Position numbers and translations under genes: made by a program. Under the pieces are notes generated by a model, which did no database searches, was not told the origin of the DNA, and saw only the letters and a list, made by a program, of their open reading frames with translations. Source: Flavobacterium sp. SUN052 (lineage in GTDB: Bacteria; Bacteroidota; Bacteroidia; Flavobacteriales; Flavobacteriaceae). Taken from it: a DNA stretch of 64,000 nucleotides. Every line of letters starts with the position of its first letter. Within the stretch, counting starts at the first letter, position 1. The stretch covers positions 1 to 64,000 of the forward strand of contig NZ_JAPQNS010000006.1 of assembly GCF_028867935.1 (NCBI RefSeq), read 5' to 3'. Below, in pieces: positions 17,410-26,603 of this stretch.

Positions 17410-18351
17410 TTATCGCCCCGAGCAAAGTGTTCGGGTGTTAACGGATTGTTGCACATTGGTTGGTATACCCTGTGCATTTTTTTGCCGGGCCAGCACTACT
17501 ATAGTACCATTGTCAGCAAGGGCAGCAGGCTCAATCACCGCTGTTGCCGACGATGACCAACGGCCTTGTCCGACTACCAGATACTCAACTGGATTGCCGT
17601 TGCCTCCGGTTGTCTGAATGGTAAGCTGACGAGTAGCGCAATCAAATGTAGGAGTACCAAGACCGAGGCCAGTAGGTGTAGCATCGGTAGCTGGGGCACT
17701 GATTTTGTTCCCTCCACAACGACTGCCAATATCCAGAATACGATTCACAACAAATGGCGTTCCGGTTTCACTCTGCTGACGAGCCAATACCATCACCACG
17801 GGAGCATCGTTGGCTATATTTTTATCAAGCGTCAATGAGGAAGAAGGTAGCCAGCGACTGTGCCCGGCAACCATATATTCAATTCCGCTCCCGTTACCAC
17901 CTGATGTTTGAATGGTTAACTCGTGGGTGCCACAGTTGTACGTTGGCTCGGCGAGGGTAAGGCCTGTGTTTTTGGCAGGGATGGCTGGAGTGACATCGGT
18001 TTTGCTGCCACCACAAACTGTTGCTATGCTAAATGATCGGCTAGCTACTTCGGGTGCATTGGCTCCGCTAGCCTGGCGGGCTAACAATGTAAGCGGAGCG
18101 GCATTAGCGGCAACAGCGGCTTCGAGTACCAGAGTTGGGCTGGTCGACCAGCGGCTTTGTCCCGCAACCATGTATTCTATTGGCGAGCCGTTGCCACCGT
18201 TTGCCCGGATTGTCAACTGTCTTGTTGTGCAGTCGTAGGTAGGTTCAGAAAGGGTCAAACCTAGGGCAGGTGCAACCGGTAAAGCTGCTTGAAGCTGATT
18301 TATAGATAAAAGCAGCAGGCAGATAGAAGACAAACGAGTAAAGACGTTCAT
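17410..18351 (-). CDS. Secreted protein of three cysteine-bounded repeat domains
   Basis: 313 residues with a signal peptide (MNVFTRLSSICLLLLSINQ, cleaved near LQA). The rest is three repeats of about 85 residues at roughly 30-117, 128-214 and 228-312. Each runs through LTLSEPTYDC or a variant, then TRQLTI, a GGNG turn, PIEYMVAGQSRW, a hydrophobic VLARQ strand and a closing Cys (CGG or CSG). There is no sorting domain, membrane anchor or catalytic motif. The same plan (Cys, GG-x-G-x-P-I, aromatic, closing Cys) is found in the three C-terminal domains of the giant protein. I do not recognise the family by name. Both neighbours are secreted proteins on the same strand, and 35 bp separate it from the thioredoxin-like gene. 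Confidence 0.8.
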   Translation of the reverse strand: MNVFTRLSSICLLLLSINQLQAALPVAPALGLTLSEPTYDCTTRQLTIRANGGNGSPIEYMVAGQSRWSTSPTLVLEAAVAANAAPLTLLARQASGANAPEVASRSFSIATVCGGSKTDVTPAIPAKNTGLTLAEPTYNCGTHELTIQTSGGNGSGIEYMVAGHSRWLPSSSLTLDKNIANDAPVVMVLARQQSETGTPFVVNRILDIGSRCGGNKISAPATDATPTGLGLGTPTFDCATRQLTIQTTGGNGNPVEYLVVGQGRWSSSATAVIEPAALADNGTIVVLARQKNAQGIPTNVQQSVNTRTLCSGR

Positions 18352-18450
18352 GCGTAGTGGCGATTTAAGGCTGGTTTAATAAGTCGAGTTTGAATAGGTA
18401 AAGTAAGTAAAACTACCTCGCTGTTCAAAATAACTAACGCCACAAATTTG

Positions 18451-21342
18451 TTAACGCTTCACAAAGCGGGCACGTCGAACGCGAAGTCCATCAATTACCT
18501 GAATGAAATAATGCCCGTGTGGAAGGCTCCAGACGGGATAAACAAGTTGCAGAACACCATCTTTCATTACGAAAGGAAGTTGATCGGCAATGGCAGCTCC
18601 GTTGACATTGTAAAGGCTTGCTATTGGGGCAGTTGTCGTGGGGCGAAAGTATTGTACACGTACTAGATCAGAAGCTGGGTTTGGCGTCACCAGCAAATTC
18701 GTGTCAGTGGGGTGGTATTGAAGAATTGAATCGGGGAGCGAGGTTGGTTTGCTGTCATTGGCCCATCGTACTGTTCGTATAGGAGACATGGCAGTGCAAC
18801 TCTGCTGAGTAATTTTAACCCGATACTGACCTGGTTGATCAACCAGCCATCGGTTGGTGGTGGCATTATCTAATGCTTGCTCATTTTTTAACCATTGATA
18901 CTGATACGTGGGATTCGGGCTTATTTGTAAGCGCACCGATGAGCCGATCGGAATCAGAATTTCGGAATCGGCCGGGATAATGTCGGAGGCAAGCTCAGTA
19001 GCCGATTCTATGATAACGGGTAAGCTGCTGCTTACGCAACCCTGTTGTTTAATACGAACAGTGTATTGGCCGGGAACACTAGCTACATAGGTTGACAGGG
19101 GGCCAGTGGCCACTAACCGTCCGTTGCGGAGCCACTCGTATTGAGAACCCGTTTCTGTGGGAACGCTGAACCGAACCGATGGGCGCGACGAACATAACAG
19201 CTGCCCATCGGCAGGGGTCAGTGCTGGCACTGCCGGTAAGCCTCTTATCTCAACCGTGGCCGATTTCCCAACGCAGCCGTTTTTGTCAGTTACCCTTAGC
19301 GAGAAAAACCCCGGCTCAGTTACAGTATAGGTGGCACCCGTTGTTCCCGACAGCACATTGCCATTGTAAGTCCATGCATAGGTTACGTCGGTTGCCAATG
19401 CACCTGATGTGACAGCTTGAATAGATCCAACTGTAAGTGGAATAGATTTGCCAGCGCACAGAGTTGTGTCTGGAGTGGATAAAAGGGAAACGGCTAGTTT
19501 GCACGACGCCCGTTTCAGGCCACTCACAACAATAGAGAAAGGCTGGGCTCCATAACGTAACTCACCTTTGTGACTGACCCGGATTGTATAGGTTCGGCCT
19601 GGCATCGGGTTCTGAATAACCACCTGCTCCACGTTGTCGCGGATGTTGTCGCCGGTTGTGGCAACTTGATCCGGGCGGTTTGGATTTAAAACCCATGGGG
19701 CTGTTGTTTCGGCACCATCAAGTATTCGTAGATCAAGGTCGTTCACTAATTTGGGGACACGGCTATTTACAAAACGAGCCCCCACCGACGTAGGTGTTGC
19801 TTCAGGATCTGTCCAGCAGATGGTTGCTACCAGGGGTTCATTTCCCTGGGCCACTACCTGAAATGTATGAACTGCATCTTGTCGAAGCGTTAGTTCTTGC
19901 AAAGCATGAGCGCCGTTGTCGTTTAATAATACTTGAGCTGCATCGCTCAGGTTGAGCAATCCCCAACCCTGTTTATAATCGGGCGGGACTATACCCTGGG
20001 CGTTGGATGGTTTAATTCGGGATGCGGTGTGCAAAACTAGCGCCCGAAGTGTGGCGGCCCGCATGAACTGATCTGGCTGAAACCGCGAGTACAATTCCTG
20101 TAATAGTAACAAGGAGCCCGTTACGTTGGCCGATGCCATTGATGTACCCATTAAATTTCCATAGGCTGCCGTTCCCGATGAAAGGGTCGAGATAATGGAT
20201 ACGCCAACCCCCAGAAGATCGGGTTTAATGCGACCATCGTCGGTGGGCCCCCAGCCGCTGTACGCTGACACGCTGATACGGTTCGTTTGTTCAAAGCCAT
20301 TGGCAACATCTGCCGCGCCAACGGTTAACACGTTTTTGGCGGTTGCTTCGGCTGCAATCACATCGTAGCCATCATTACGGTTCCGGGCTACCGTACTCTT
20401 TTCATTCGTGTTCCTTATATAATAGGGGGTGTTGGCTGGAGGACCAGTCTCAGCATGTTTATTATCGGCCGACCGAACAACCAAATAATAGGGGTTACTA
20501 TACTGAATGCGGTCGATATCGGATGCCTTTGTGGTATAAAAGCCAAACTGATAATCTTCGGTAGCGCTGATTGTAGTATTACCCCACCACTCCCATTTTA
20601 GGTTGAGATCAGTACCGGGTCGGTCGGGGTTAAGTATCCAGCCAACTACTGGCCCATATGCATGGTTAGATAAAAGGAGATCTTTAGCCGCCGTGGCCAT
20701 TTCGGGTATATCGTTGTCAAAATTCCAGACAGAAAGCTGAGCACCAAACGCCATACCACGAGCTGCCGGATTCAGGCCTTGAGCAATAAGCGTCCCAGCC
20801 AGATGGGTTGTGTGATCGTTGATATCACCATTGGTTTCTTTGTTTTGAACCCGCGAGCTTCCACTCCCAAATTCGCGATGGGTTGTCAGCACCCGGCCGC
20901 CATCCCACATACCCAATCGCCCAGCGAGCCGGTCCGATTTGCCCGACAAAGCCAGCCCTGCTGAGCCTCCGGCATAGAGAGCAGAAGTTTGAGTCAAGAG
21001 GGCGGCACTGGCATTATGGACCCGATAATAAATTGGCTGGCCAGTTGGGTCAAAATCTTGCAGAGAAACTATGTGCCCATTGGAATAATTTTTGCGGAGT
21101 GGCCAACCTGACTGCCGGGCTAGTCGAAGTACTCGTTCGCTGTTTTGTCGATATCGCTGAGTCAGGTCTTGTTGAAGTCGGCTTGCTGCATCTGGCGAGG
21201 TTTGCCCCCAGGAAATGTTCGCAAAAAATAACATCGCGAGCAGCCCCCCCCAACACGTTAATGACTGACTGTGTGTCGGTTGATAGGAGAAAAGACTGGC
21301 CCAAAGGCGATGTAATAAGTTGAAGAACGATTGATGGGTCAC
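18451..21342 (-). CDS. Secreted S8 subtilisin-like protease with T9SS sorting domain
   Basis: 963 residues, starting at a GTG that overlaps the TGA of the upstream protease (GTGA), so translation is probably coupled. A hydrophobic signal ends near ANISWGQ. The S8 domain follows, with catalytic Asp147 (GMWDGG), His177 (NDHTTHLAGT), oxyanion Asn294 (SADNKH) and Ser401 (MGTSMASANVTG). The usual Pro after GTSMAS is replaced by Ala-Asn. A beta-barrel domain seen in KP-43/fervidolysin-type subtilases follows (LVNDLDLRILDG, GDNIRDNVEQVVI). After it come three Ig-like segments (TYAWTYNG, QYEWLRNGR, QYQWLKNEQ) and a sorting domain with VTPNPASDLVRVQYF ending FVKR. It is a paralogue of the next gene upstream. 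Confidence 0.93.
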   Translation of the reverse strand: MTHQSFFNLLHRLWASLFSYQPTHSQSLTCWGGLLAMLFFANISWGQTSPDAASRLQQDLTQRYRQNSERVLRLARQSGWPLRKNYSNGHIVSLQDFDPTGQPIYYRVHNASAALLTQTSALYAGGSAGLALSGKSDRLAGRLGMWDGGRVLTTHREFGSGSSRVQNKETNGDINDHTTHLAGTLIAQGLNPAARGMAFGAQLSVWNFDNDIPEMATAAKDLLLSNHAYGPVVGWILNPDRPGTDLNLKWEWWGNTTISATEDYQFGFYTTKASDIDRIQYSNPYYLVVRSADNKHAETGPPANTPYYIRNTNEKSTVARNRNDGYDVIAAEATAKNVLTVGAADVANGFEQTNRISVSAYSGWGPTDDGRIKPDLLGVGVSIISTLSSGTAAYGNLMGTSMASANVTGSLLLLQELYSRFQPDQFMRAATLRALVLHTASRIKPSNAQGIVPPDYKQGWGLLNLSDAAQVLLNDNGAHALQELTLRQDAVHTFQVVAQGNEPLVATICWTDPEATPTSVGARFVNSRVPKLVNDLDLRILDGAETTAPWVLNPNRPDQVATTGDNIRDNVEQVVIQNPMPGRTYTIRVSHKGELRYGAQPFSIVVSGLKRASCKLAVSLLSTPDTTLCAGKSIPLTVGSIQAVTSGALATDVTYAWTYNGNVLSGTTGATYTVTEPGFFSLRVTDKNGCVGKSATVEIRGLPAVPALTPADGQLLCSSRPSVRFSVPTETGSQYEWLRNGRLVATGPLSTYVASVPGQYTVRIKQQGCVSSSLPVIIESATELASDIIPADSEILIPIGSSVRLQISPNPTYQYQWLKNEQALDNATTNRWLVDQPGQYRVKITQQSCTAMSPIRTVRWANDSKPTSLPDSILQYHPTDTNLLVTPNPASDLVRVQYFRPTTTAPIASLYNVNGAAIADQLPFVMKDGVLQLVYPVWSLPHGHYFIQVIDGLRVRRARFVKR

Positions 21343-24300
21343 AATTTGATAATACGGATGACAGTCGGCTTCAGGCCATCGTCTCCCTGTATTACCACAA
21401 AAAATGTACCGGGAGACTGGCTCCTCAAATCTAGTTCATATATGAAGAATTCTGATTCCCGTTGCATCAAGTTTTGGTGTACTAAACTACCTGATAATGT
21501 AACAAGCTGCACCGTTGGCGGTTTTTGTCGGGGTTGAGCCGTCAGGCGTACCGTAACCCGATTCGTAGTTGGGTTTGGAAATGCCTGTACAGAAGCCAAA
21601 GCCGGGTCTTCGTTGGCCAGAATGGTGATGAGCACTTCTGCCGAAATGGCTTCTCCGCACCCATTCACATTTCCCCGAACAGCATACCGGCCCGTTTGCG
21701 AAGCTACAAGTGAAGAACTGGTAGCACCAGTAATCGGAACCCCATTGAGCAACCACTGATTACTAATGGTAGCGCTCGACTGAAGTGAAAGTCCATTTAC
21801 GGTGAGCGTTGGTAGCTGGACTTCGCGCACTACAATCTGCACAGCGCTCGAACTGGCAGGTGCGCAACTACCACTTACCTGAACTACGTATGAACCTTCT
21901 GAGGAGGCTCGGTAACTGTTGTTTATGGCACCGCTGATTGGCTGACCATTCAATAGCCACTGGTAACTCAGCGCACTGCTGGCCGAGGCAATAAGATTGA
22001 CCCCGGCTCCTCGACAGATGGTTGTGGAACCATCGCTTGTTACAGAAACGGTTGGTAGATTGGTGGCCGAAGTGGCTACCGCTGTTCGTTGAGGGGCGGG
22101 GCAGTCCAGTGAACGAACCCGTAAGTTGTAGAAGTAATACCAGGCATTGGTCAGTGTATCAACCCGTGTTGCTGTTGAATTGAATAGCGATCCTCGCATT
22201 GTTACAATGGGGTATCCAGTGGTAGTCCGAATCTGATAGGGGAACCCAGCTACGCCGACATTGCTACGGAAAAGTGATGCTCCATCTTCGTAGTCAAGCG
22301 TGATCTTGTAGTCTCCGGCTGAGGGGATACGGAGGTTCAGTGGATATTCGATTCCGGCATCATTCGGATCGTCTACTAATTGGCCTGACGCATTCACACC
22401 GGTCAGGCTGGTGTTGCGTGAAGGAGTTACATTTATTGATACGCTCGACACTACGGCATCGTCTAGCCGGCGCACTGTAAATGTAAGTGTACCCGCACTG
22501 GCAATGTATAGGCGAGCACTCTCGAGCAGCACCGGAACGCGTGTGCTGATGAGGGGAGCGGGGCCAAAATTGCCCGCGTAAGTACCACCCCCAAAAGCAC
22601 TTTTGGTGGCTGGACCAATGACCGCGTTGAGGTTATTCACCCCTACATAAAAAACATCCTGCCGTCGGCGGGTGCTGGTTTGGTTACCAACTGCTAACAG
22701 GTTTCCATTGGTAAGTGCATCATACCAGAATGCCGTACCAAGCCCGGTATTTCTAAGGGCTACGGTTGAATCGCTACCACATACCAGGGCAGAGAGATTT
22801 GTTGCTGCCGGGGCCGCAGTTGCAATAGTGCGGGTTTCGGTCAGGCGGTCGTTTGTTTGGTTCTGATCAGTCGCCAGACGGGTCGAAACCGTGATGCGAT
22901 AAGCTCGCCCACCTACCAGCTGAGTACCCGCCGGAAGAGGAATTCGTACCAACGCATCGCGGAAATTGCCAACCTGGCTGATCGTCTGTTCGCTAGTCAC
23001 GACACTGCCCGTAACAGGGTCGGTAACAGTCGCCGTAACGGCTACATTTTGCTGAGTTGCAGTACCGAAATTACGGATGCGAACCGACACGGCGGGAACA
23101 CTGGAAGCAGTACAATAGCTGGCATCGGGTGTTACAATAGACACAATGCCAATGTCGTTGGCCGCTCGGGTTGTTCGAATTAAATACTCCTGAGTTTCCC
23201 CGGTGCTATACGAACCACAGGCCGAAGCTAGGGCAAGATCTGTTCCCCCAGCGGCTACAATCCGAACTCGCACCAACTGATTTTCGGGTACACTAGCAGG
23301 TACAGCAATCGTAGCTGATGCTGAGCCGCCGGCTGTTAGCACACCTGAAGTTGTCAGTGTATCGCCTGTGTCGGCAAACGACCCGTTACCATTCCAGTCA
23401 GCAAAAGCCCGAACCACCGCATTAGAGACTATACTTGTACTGATTACTGCACTGCCACTGGCTGACGTACTGGTTGCCGTTGTACAGGTGCCAACCGTGA
23501 CTACCAGCGGAATGCTTTGACCGACCTGAACAGACACGGGAGTCTGCATGAAATCGGTATAGGTGGTGCAGCCGTCGGAGCCGCGCTGATTTAATGACCC
23601 CAGCTGGACTCTGTCGATTCGAATCCCTGATGAAGATACGGGACCTGACGCACAGTATGCAGTACCGCCAACGCCCGAGGCAATCAGGGCGTAATCCTGC
23701 TTGGCGTTGGTGAGGGAGCTTTTGTGGGAGACCGTAATAGTATAGGAACGACCAGGTACGGCGTTGGCAATAACCACCTGCTCCACATTGTCGCGGATAT
23801 TGTCGCCCATTGTTGCGGGCTGGTCAGGGGCATCGGGGTTAAGAATCCAGGGAAGCGAAAGCTGTGGCCCGCCATTGGCAGATGGGGCGCTTACCCGCAG
23901 ATCGAGGTCGTTGACAAGTTTAGGCGTTCGGTTGTTTAGGTTAGCTGCCGAAACCGTAGTGGCTACCGACTCGGGATCATGCCAGCTAATGGTTACCACC
24001 AGCGGTCCCCGCCCCGAGGCCACAACCGGAATCGAATAGCTCTGGCCTTGTTCGAGCGTTCGCTCGCTCAGTAAATAGTTCGAATTAGTATTCAATAAGA
24101 CTTCAGCGGCCTTGCCCGTGTTGAGCAGCCCCCACCCGAATTTATAGTCGGGGCCGGGGCTGCCTCCGGCTTCGTTAGCCGTATGAATAGCGAGTCCTTT
24201 CAAGGTTGAAGCCCGCATAAATTGGCCGTTGTTGCGCTGGCTATAAAGCTCCTGCAACAATAATAAGGAACCCGTGATATTAGGCGAAGACATTGAAGTA

Positions 24301-25442
24301 CCACTGAGCGCAGCGTAGGAACTGTCGTTGCGTGTACTTGTCGATAGTAGGCTTACACCGACAGCCGAAATGTCTGGTTTTATTCGGCCATCATCAGTTG
24401 GGCCCCAACTACTGAAATCGGCAATCTGCACATCCGAAGGTGCATTGTAGCCATTCGAAATGTTACTGACGGCAGCGACTGCGAGGATATTTTTGGCGGT
24501 GCCATTGGTTGAGATTTGGTCGTAACCGTTTTGGTCGTTGCGCGCCCTGGTACTGATAACATTACGGTTGACCAGATAGTAAGGCTGTCCTGCGCCCGGC
24601 CCATTGTCGCCGTGGAAGTTACCCGCCGATTTTACAATAAGGTGATAGGGAGCGTTGAAGGCAATGCGGTCCCAGGTACGGGCGCGGCTATCATAGAACC
24701 CAAATTTGTAATCTTCCCGGTCGCTAACAGTGGTGTCGCCGTGCCATTCCCACTTAACGGTTGTGGTTCGGGCATCGTTAAAATACCAGCCTGCCGTGAA
24801 ACCATAGGAGTGATTAGACACCAGGTAATTGCTAGCCGCGTCGGCCATTTCGGTCTCGTTACTATTGAAATCGTACGCTTTTAAGTTAGCCCCAAAAGCC
24901 ATGCCTCGTGCCAGCGGATTGACCCCGGCGGCCATCATTGTGCCGGCAACGTGGGTAGAGTGGCTATCAGCACTTCCGGGGTTATCCATTTGAGTAACCC
25001 GCCCGTTGAACTCAAGGTGAGTAGCCAGTATGCGGCCCGAATCCCAGATCGCCAACCGGTCGCGAACGGCCGGGCTATTACCCGATAATGTTAAGCCCAA
25101 AACTCCTCCTGCATACAAATCGGAGGTGCGGGTAGTATTGGCCGCTTTTGCGTTGCTGAAGGTTTGGGTATAGAGAAGATTGCCCTTCTCGTCGAGCCCC
25201 CACAGTTCCTGCACGGTTCCATCGGGTTTTACGTGCCTGAGAGGGCGACCCAACAAGCGCGCTTTTTCAACCGCTTTAGTATAGGTTTCTTCTTCAAACG
25301 CCCGAACGCTTTTCAGGATGGCTTCCTGTTGCTGAAGTTGTGACGTGAGATATTGGGGCAGTGCGGTCCGACGTATCGGTTGTGCCAGCAGCGAATGGAC
25401 AAGCAGAAACAAAATTCCCGACAGAATGTAAACAAGTCTCAT
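21339..25442 (-). CDS. Large secreted S8 protease with GEVED, CARDB and T9SS sorting domains
   Basis: 1,367 residues from an ATG with a signal peptide (MRLVYILSGILFLLVHSLLA). S8 residues are Asp134 (AIWDSG), His161 (SHSTHVAGT), Asn275 (KSAGN) and Ser383 (SGTSMSSPNITG). The KP-43-type beta-barrel follows (LVNDLDLRVS, GDNIRDNVEQVVI). Then comes a GEVED-like domain (TTYTDFMQ, FADWNGNGSFADTGD, STGETQEYLI), a CARDB-like domain (VRIRNFGTATQQNVAV), an Ig-like segment, a jelly-roll-like stretch, one or two more Ig-like segments with YQWLLNGQ, and a sorting domain with AFPNPTTNRVTVRL. It is the first gene of the secretome run and overlaps the next protease by 4 bp. Its target is unknown. Confidence 0.93.
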   Translation of the reverse strand: MRLVYILSGILFLLVHSLLAQPIRRTALPQYLTSQLQQQEAILKSVRAFEEETYTKAVEKARLLGRPLRHVKPDGTVQELWGLDEKGNLLYTQTFSNAKAANTTRTSDLYAGGVLGLTLSGNSPAVRDRLAIWDSGRILATHLEFNGRVTQMDNPGSADSHSTHVAGTMMAAGVNPLARGMAFGANLKAYDFNSNETEMADAASNYLVSNHSYGFTAGWYFNDARTTTVKWEWHGDTTVSDREDYKFGFYDSRARTWDRIAFNAPYHLIVKSAGNFHGDNGPGAGQPYYLVNRNVISTRARNDQNGYDQISTNGTAKNILAVAAVSNISNGYNAPSDVQIADFSSWGPTDDGRIKPDISAVGVSLLSTSTRNDSSYAALSGTSMSSPNITGSLLLLQELYSQRNNGQFMRASTLKGLAIHTANEAGGSPGPDYKFGWGLLNTGKAAEVLLNTNSNYLLSERTLEQGQSYSIPVVASGRGPLVVTISWHDPESVATTVSAANLNNRTPKLVNDLDLRVSAPSANGGPQLSLPWILNPDAPDQPATMGDNIRDNVEQVVIANAVPGRSYTITVSHKSSLTNAKQDYALIASGVGGTAYCASGPVSSSGIRIDRVQLGSLNQRGSDGCTTYTDFMQTPVSVQVGQSIPLVVTVGTCTTATSTSASGSAVISTSIVSNAVVRAFADWNGNGSFADTGDTLTTSGVLTAGGSASATIAVPASVPENQLVRVRIVAAGGTDLALASACGSYSTGETQEYLIRTTRAANDIGIVSIVTPDASYCTASSVPAVSVRIRNFGTATQQNVAVTATVTDPVTGSVVTSEQTISQVGNFRDALVRIPLPAGTQLVGGRAYRITVSTRLATDQNQTNDRLTETRTIATAAPAATNLSALVCGSDSTVALRNTGLGTAFWYDALTNGNLLAVGNQTSTRRRQDVFYVGVNNLNAVIGPATKSAFGGGTYAGNFGPAPLISTRVPVLLESARLYIASAGTLTFTVRRLDDAVVSSVSINVTPSRNTSLTGVNASGQLVDDPNDAGIEYPLNLRIPSAGDYKITLDYEDGASLFRSNVGVAGFPYQIRTTTGYPIVTMRGSLFNSTATRVDTLTNAWYYFYNLRVRSLDCPAPQRTAVATSATNLPTVSVTSDGSTTICRGAGVNLIASASSALSYQWLLNGQPISGAINNSYRASSEGSYVVQVSGSCAPASSSAVQIVVREVQLPTLTVNGLSLQSSATISNQWLLNGVPITGATSSSLVASQTGRYAVRGNVNGCGEAISAEVLITILANEDPALASVQAFPNPTTNRVTVRLTAQPRQKPPTVQLVTLSGSLVHQNLMQRESEFFIYELDLRSQSPGTFFVVIQGDDGLKPTVIRIIKL

Positions 25443-25675
25443 TAATGGGAGGTTAGCTACCGAAAACGGTAAAAAGCTGGCTAAGATACAACTGTATTTA
25501 CGAAAAGAAGACCATTACTGTTGCGTCTTTACAATATTGATTTGAGTTATTCTTTCGAGTTAGTAGCGAGATGATCACAAGGTGAGGTGGGTAATTTTAG
25601 CCTTTATTTAATCGTTAGTTTATATCGGACTACTTTATTATTCAGTTATAGTCAATAAAAGTAACTTAATTGCCT

Positions 25676-26080
25676 ATGATGCTTCGAAAAGACATCCGCA
25701 CCCTTCCGCTATTATTCAGCCTAACTGTTTTGTTCATATCAGGGAGCTGGACTAGCAATCGTTCGGCTGATCTTATTCTGGGCAGATGGCTATTTCCAGC
25801 CCGACAGTCAACGGTGGAGGTGTATCGCGAAGGGGACCAATACTTTGGTCGGATTGTTGACGTTGGCGAAGCGTATAAAGACAAGGTTCCCGAAAATAAG
25901 CTCCTCTTTATGAACCTTGCTTATAACGGCAAAGAGTGGAACGGTGGCAAGTTGATCCATCCATCAACGAACACGAAATACGACGTAGCTATTCAGCTAG
26001 AAAATCCCCAGACCTTAAATGTAACGGTGTTCAAAGGGCTGAGGTGTTTCCAAATGAACTACAAACTGGTTCGAAAATAA
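25676..26080 (+). CDS. DUF2147-type secreted protein
   Basis: 134 residues from the ATG at 25676 (another ATG follows immediately; an upstream TTG at 25670 is less likely). A signal peptide (LPLLFSLTVLFISG) precedes a small beta-barrel domain matching DUF2147. It has the family's ILGRWLFPARQSTVEVYR start, the YFGRIVDVGE strand, EWNGGKLIHP and the closing GLRCFQMNYKLVRK. The family is common in Bacteroidota and Proteobacteria and has no established function. It stands alone between the protease operon promoter region and a convergent gene. Confidence 0.8.
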   Translation: MMLRKDIRTLPLLFSLTVLFISGSWTSNRSADLILGRWLFPARQSTVEVYREGDQYFGRIVDVGEAYKDKVPENKLLFMNLAYNGKEWNGGKLIHPSTNTKYDVAIQLENPQTLNVTVFKGLRCFQMNYKLVRK

Positions 26081-26083
26081 AAA

Positions 26084-26107
26084 CGGACGACCAGTTGAGG
26101 CCGTCCG
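26084..26107 (-). terminator. Terminator hairpin for the malate synthase-like gene
   Basis: CGGACGACC pairs with GGCCGTCCG (one internal mismatch) around a 6-base loop. On the minus strand the stem is followed by TTTTTATTTT, so it suits the gene ending at 26168. It also lies just past the stop of the convergent DUF2147 gene. Confidence 0.7.
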
Positions 26108-26167
26108 CTTGGCTGAATAAACAGCCTTTCGTCGATGAAGAATAACTCAAGGTTATTTTATTATTGT

Positions 26168-26533
26168 TCACGCAACCAGTTCGTTGAACAACCGCCCAGC
26201 TTCGGGATAGTTTCCTGCCCAATAAGCCTGTTCACCAATTAGGTATCGGAGCGTATCCAACTCTTCGGCTAGCAAATGCCGAAACCACGAGAGGTTAATT
26301 ACGCGGCCATCGTAGGTAGTTGCGTGACTTTTGAGCCACATTCCTACCTGCTGACAAGCAGGTTGACCGGTTATTGTACCAGCGGAGACCGATGCTTTTT
26401 GTTGCTCAATGGCCTTTGCCAATTGTCGAAGCCCCACGCTGATAGACGCCCGAAGGCTACTTTCTGTAACTACTTCTGTATAACTAATCATAACGGATTC
26501 AGCAGTAGAGAATATTGATGTCATGGATGTCAT
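26168..26533 (-). CDS. Truncated malate synthase-like C-terminal domain protein
   Basis: About 121 residues from the ATG at 26533; ATGs at 26524 and 26491 and a longer frame to 26647 are possible. The last ~110 residues resemble only the C-terminal helical region of malate synthase A. TESSLRASISVGLRQL fits the family's TExxLRxNxxVGxxYx helix. QVGMWLKSHATTYDGRVI fits QxWQWIxHxxxLxDGxxV, and the end EELDTLRYLIGEQAYWAG followed by EAGRLFNELV fits the terminal helices. The catalytic segment of the family (around LMEDAATAEIS, with the active-site Asp) is replaced by unrelated sequence, and the TIM barrel is absent, so it cannot be active. It lies divergent from a RamB/ScfR-type regulator, the usual neighbour of glyoxylate-shunt genes. 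It is either a decaying remnant or a reused domain. Confidence 0.6.
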   Translation of the reverse strand: MTSMTSIFSTAESVMISYTEVVTESSLRASISVGLRQLAKAIEQQKASVSAGTITGQPACQQVGMWLKSHATTYDGRVINLSWFRHLLAEELDTLRYLIGEQAYWAGNYPEAGRLFNELVA

Positions 26534-26603
26534 AAGGTAAGCGCGTATTGGTGAGACCTCTAAATGGAAGGGCAAGAGTACGAAGCGAACTTTGATTATA
26601 AAA

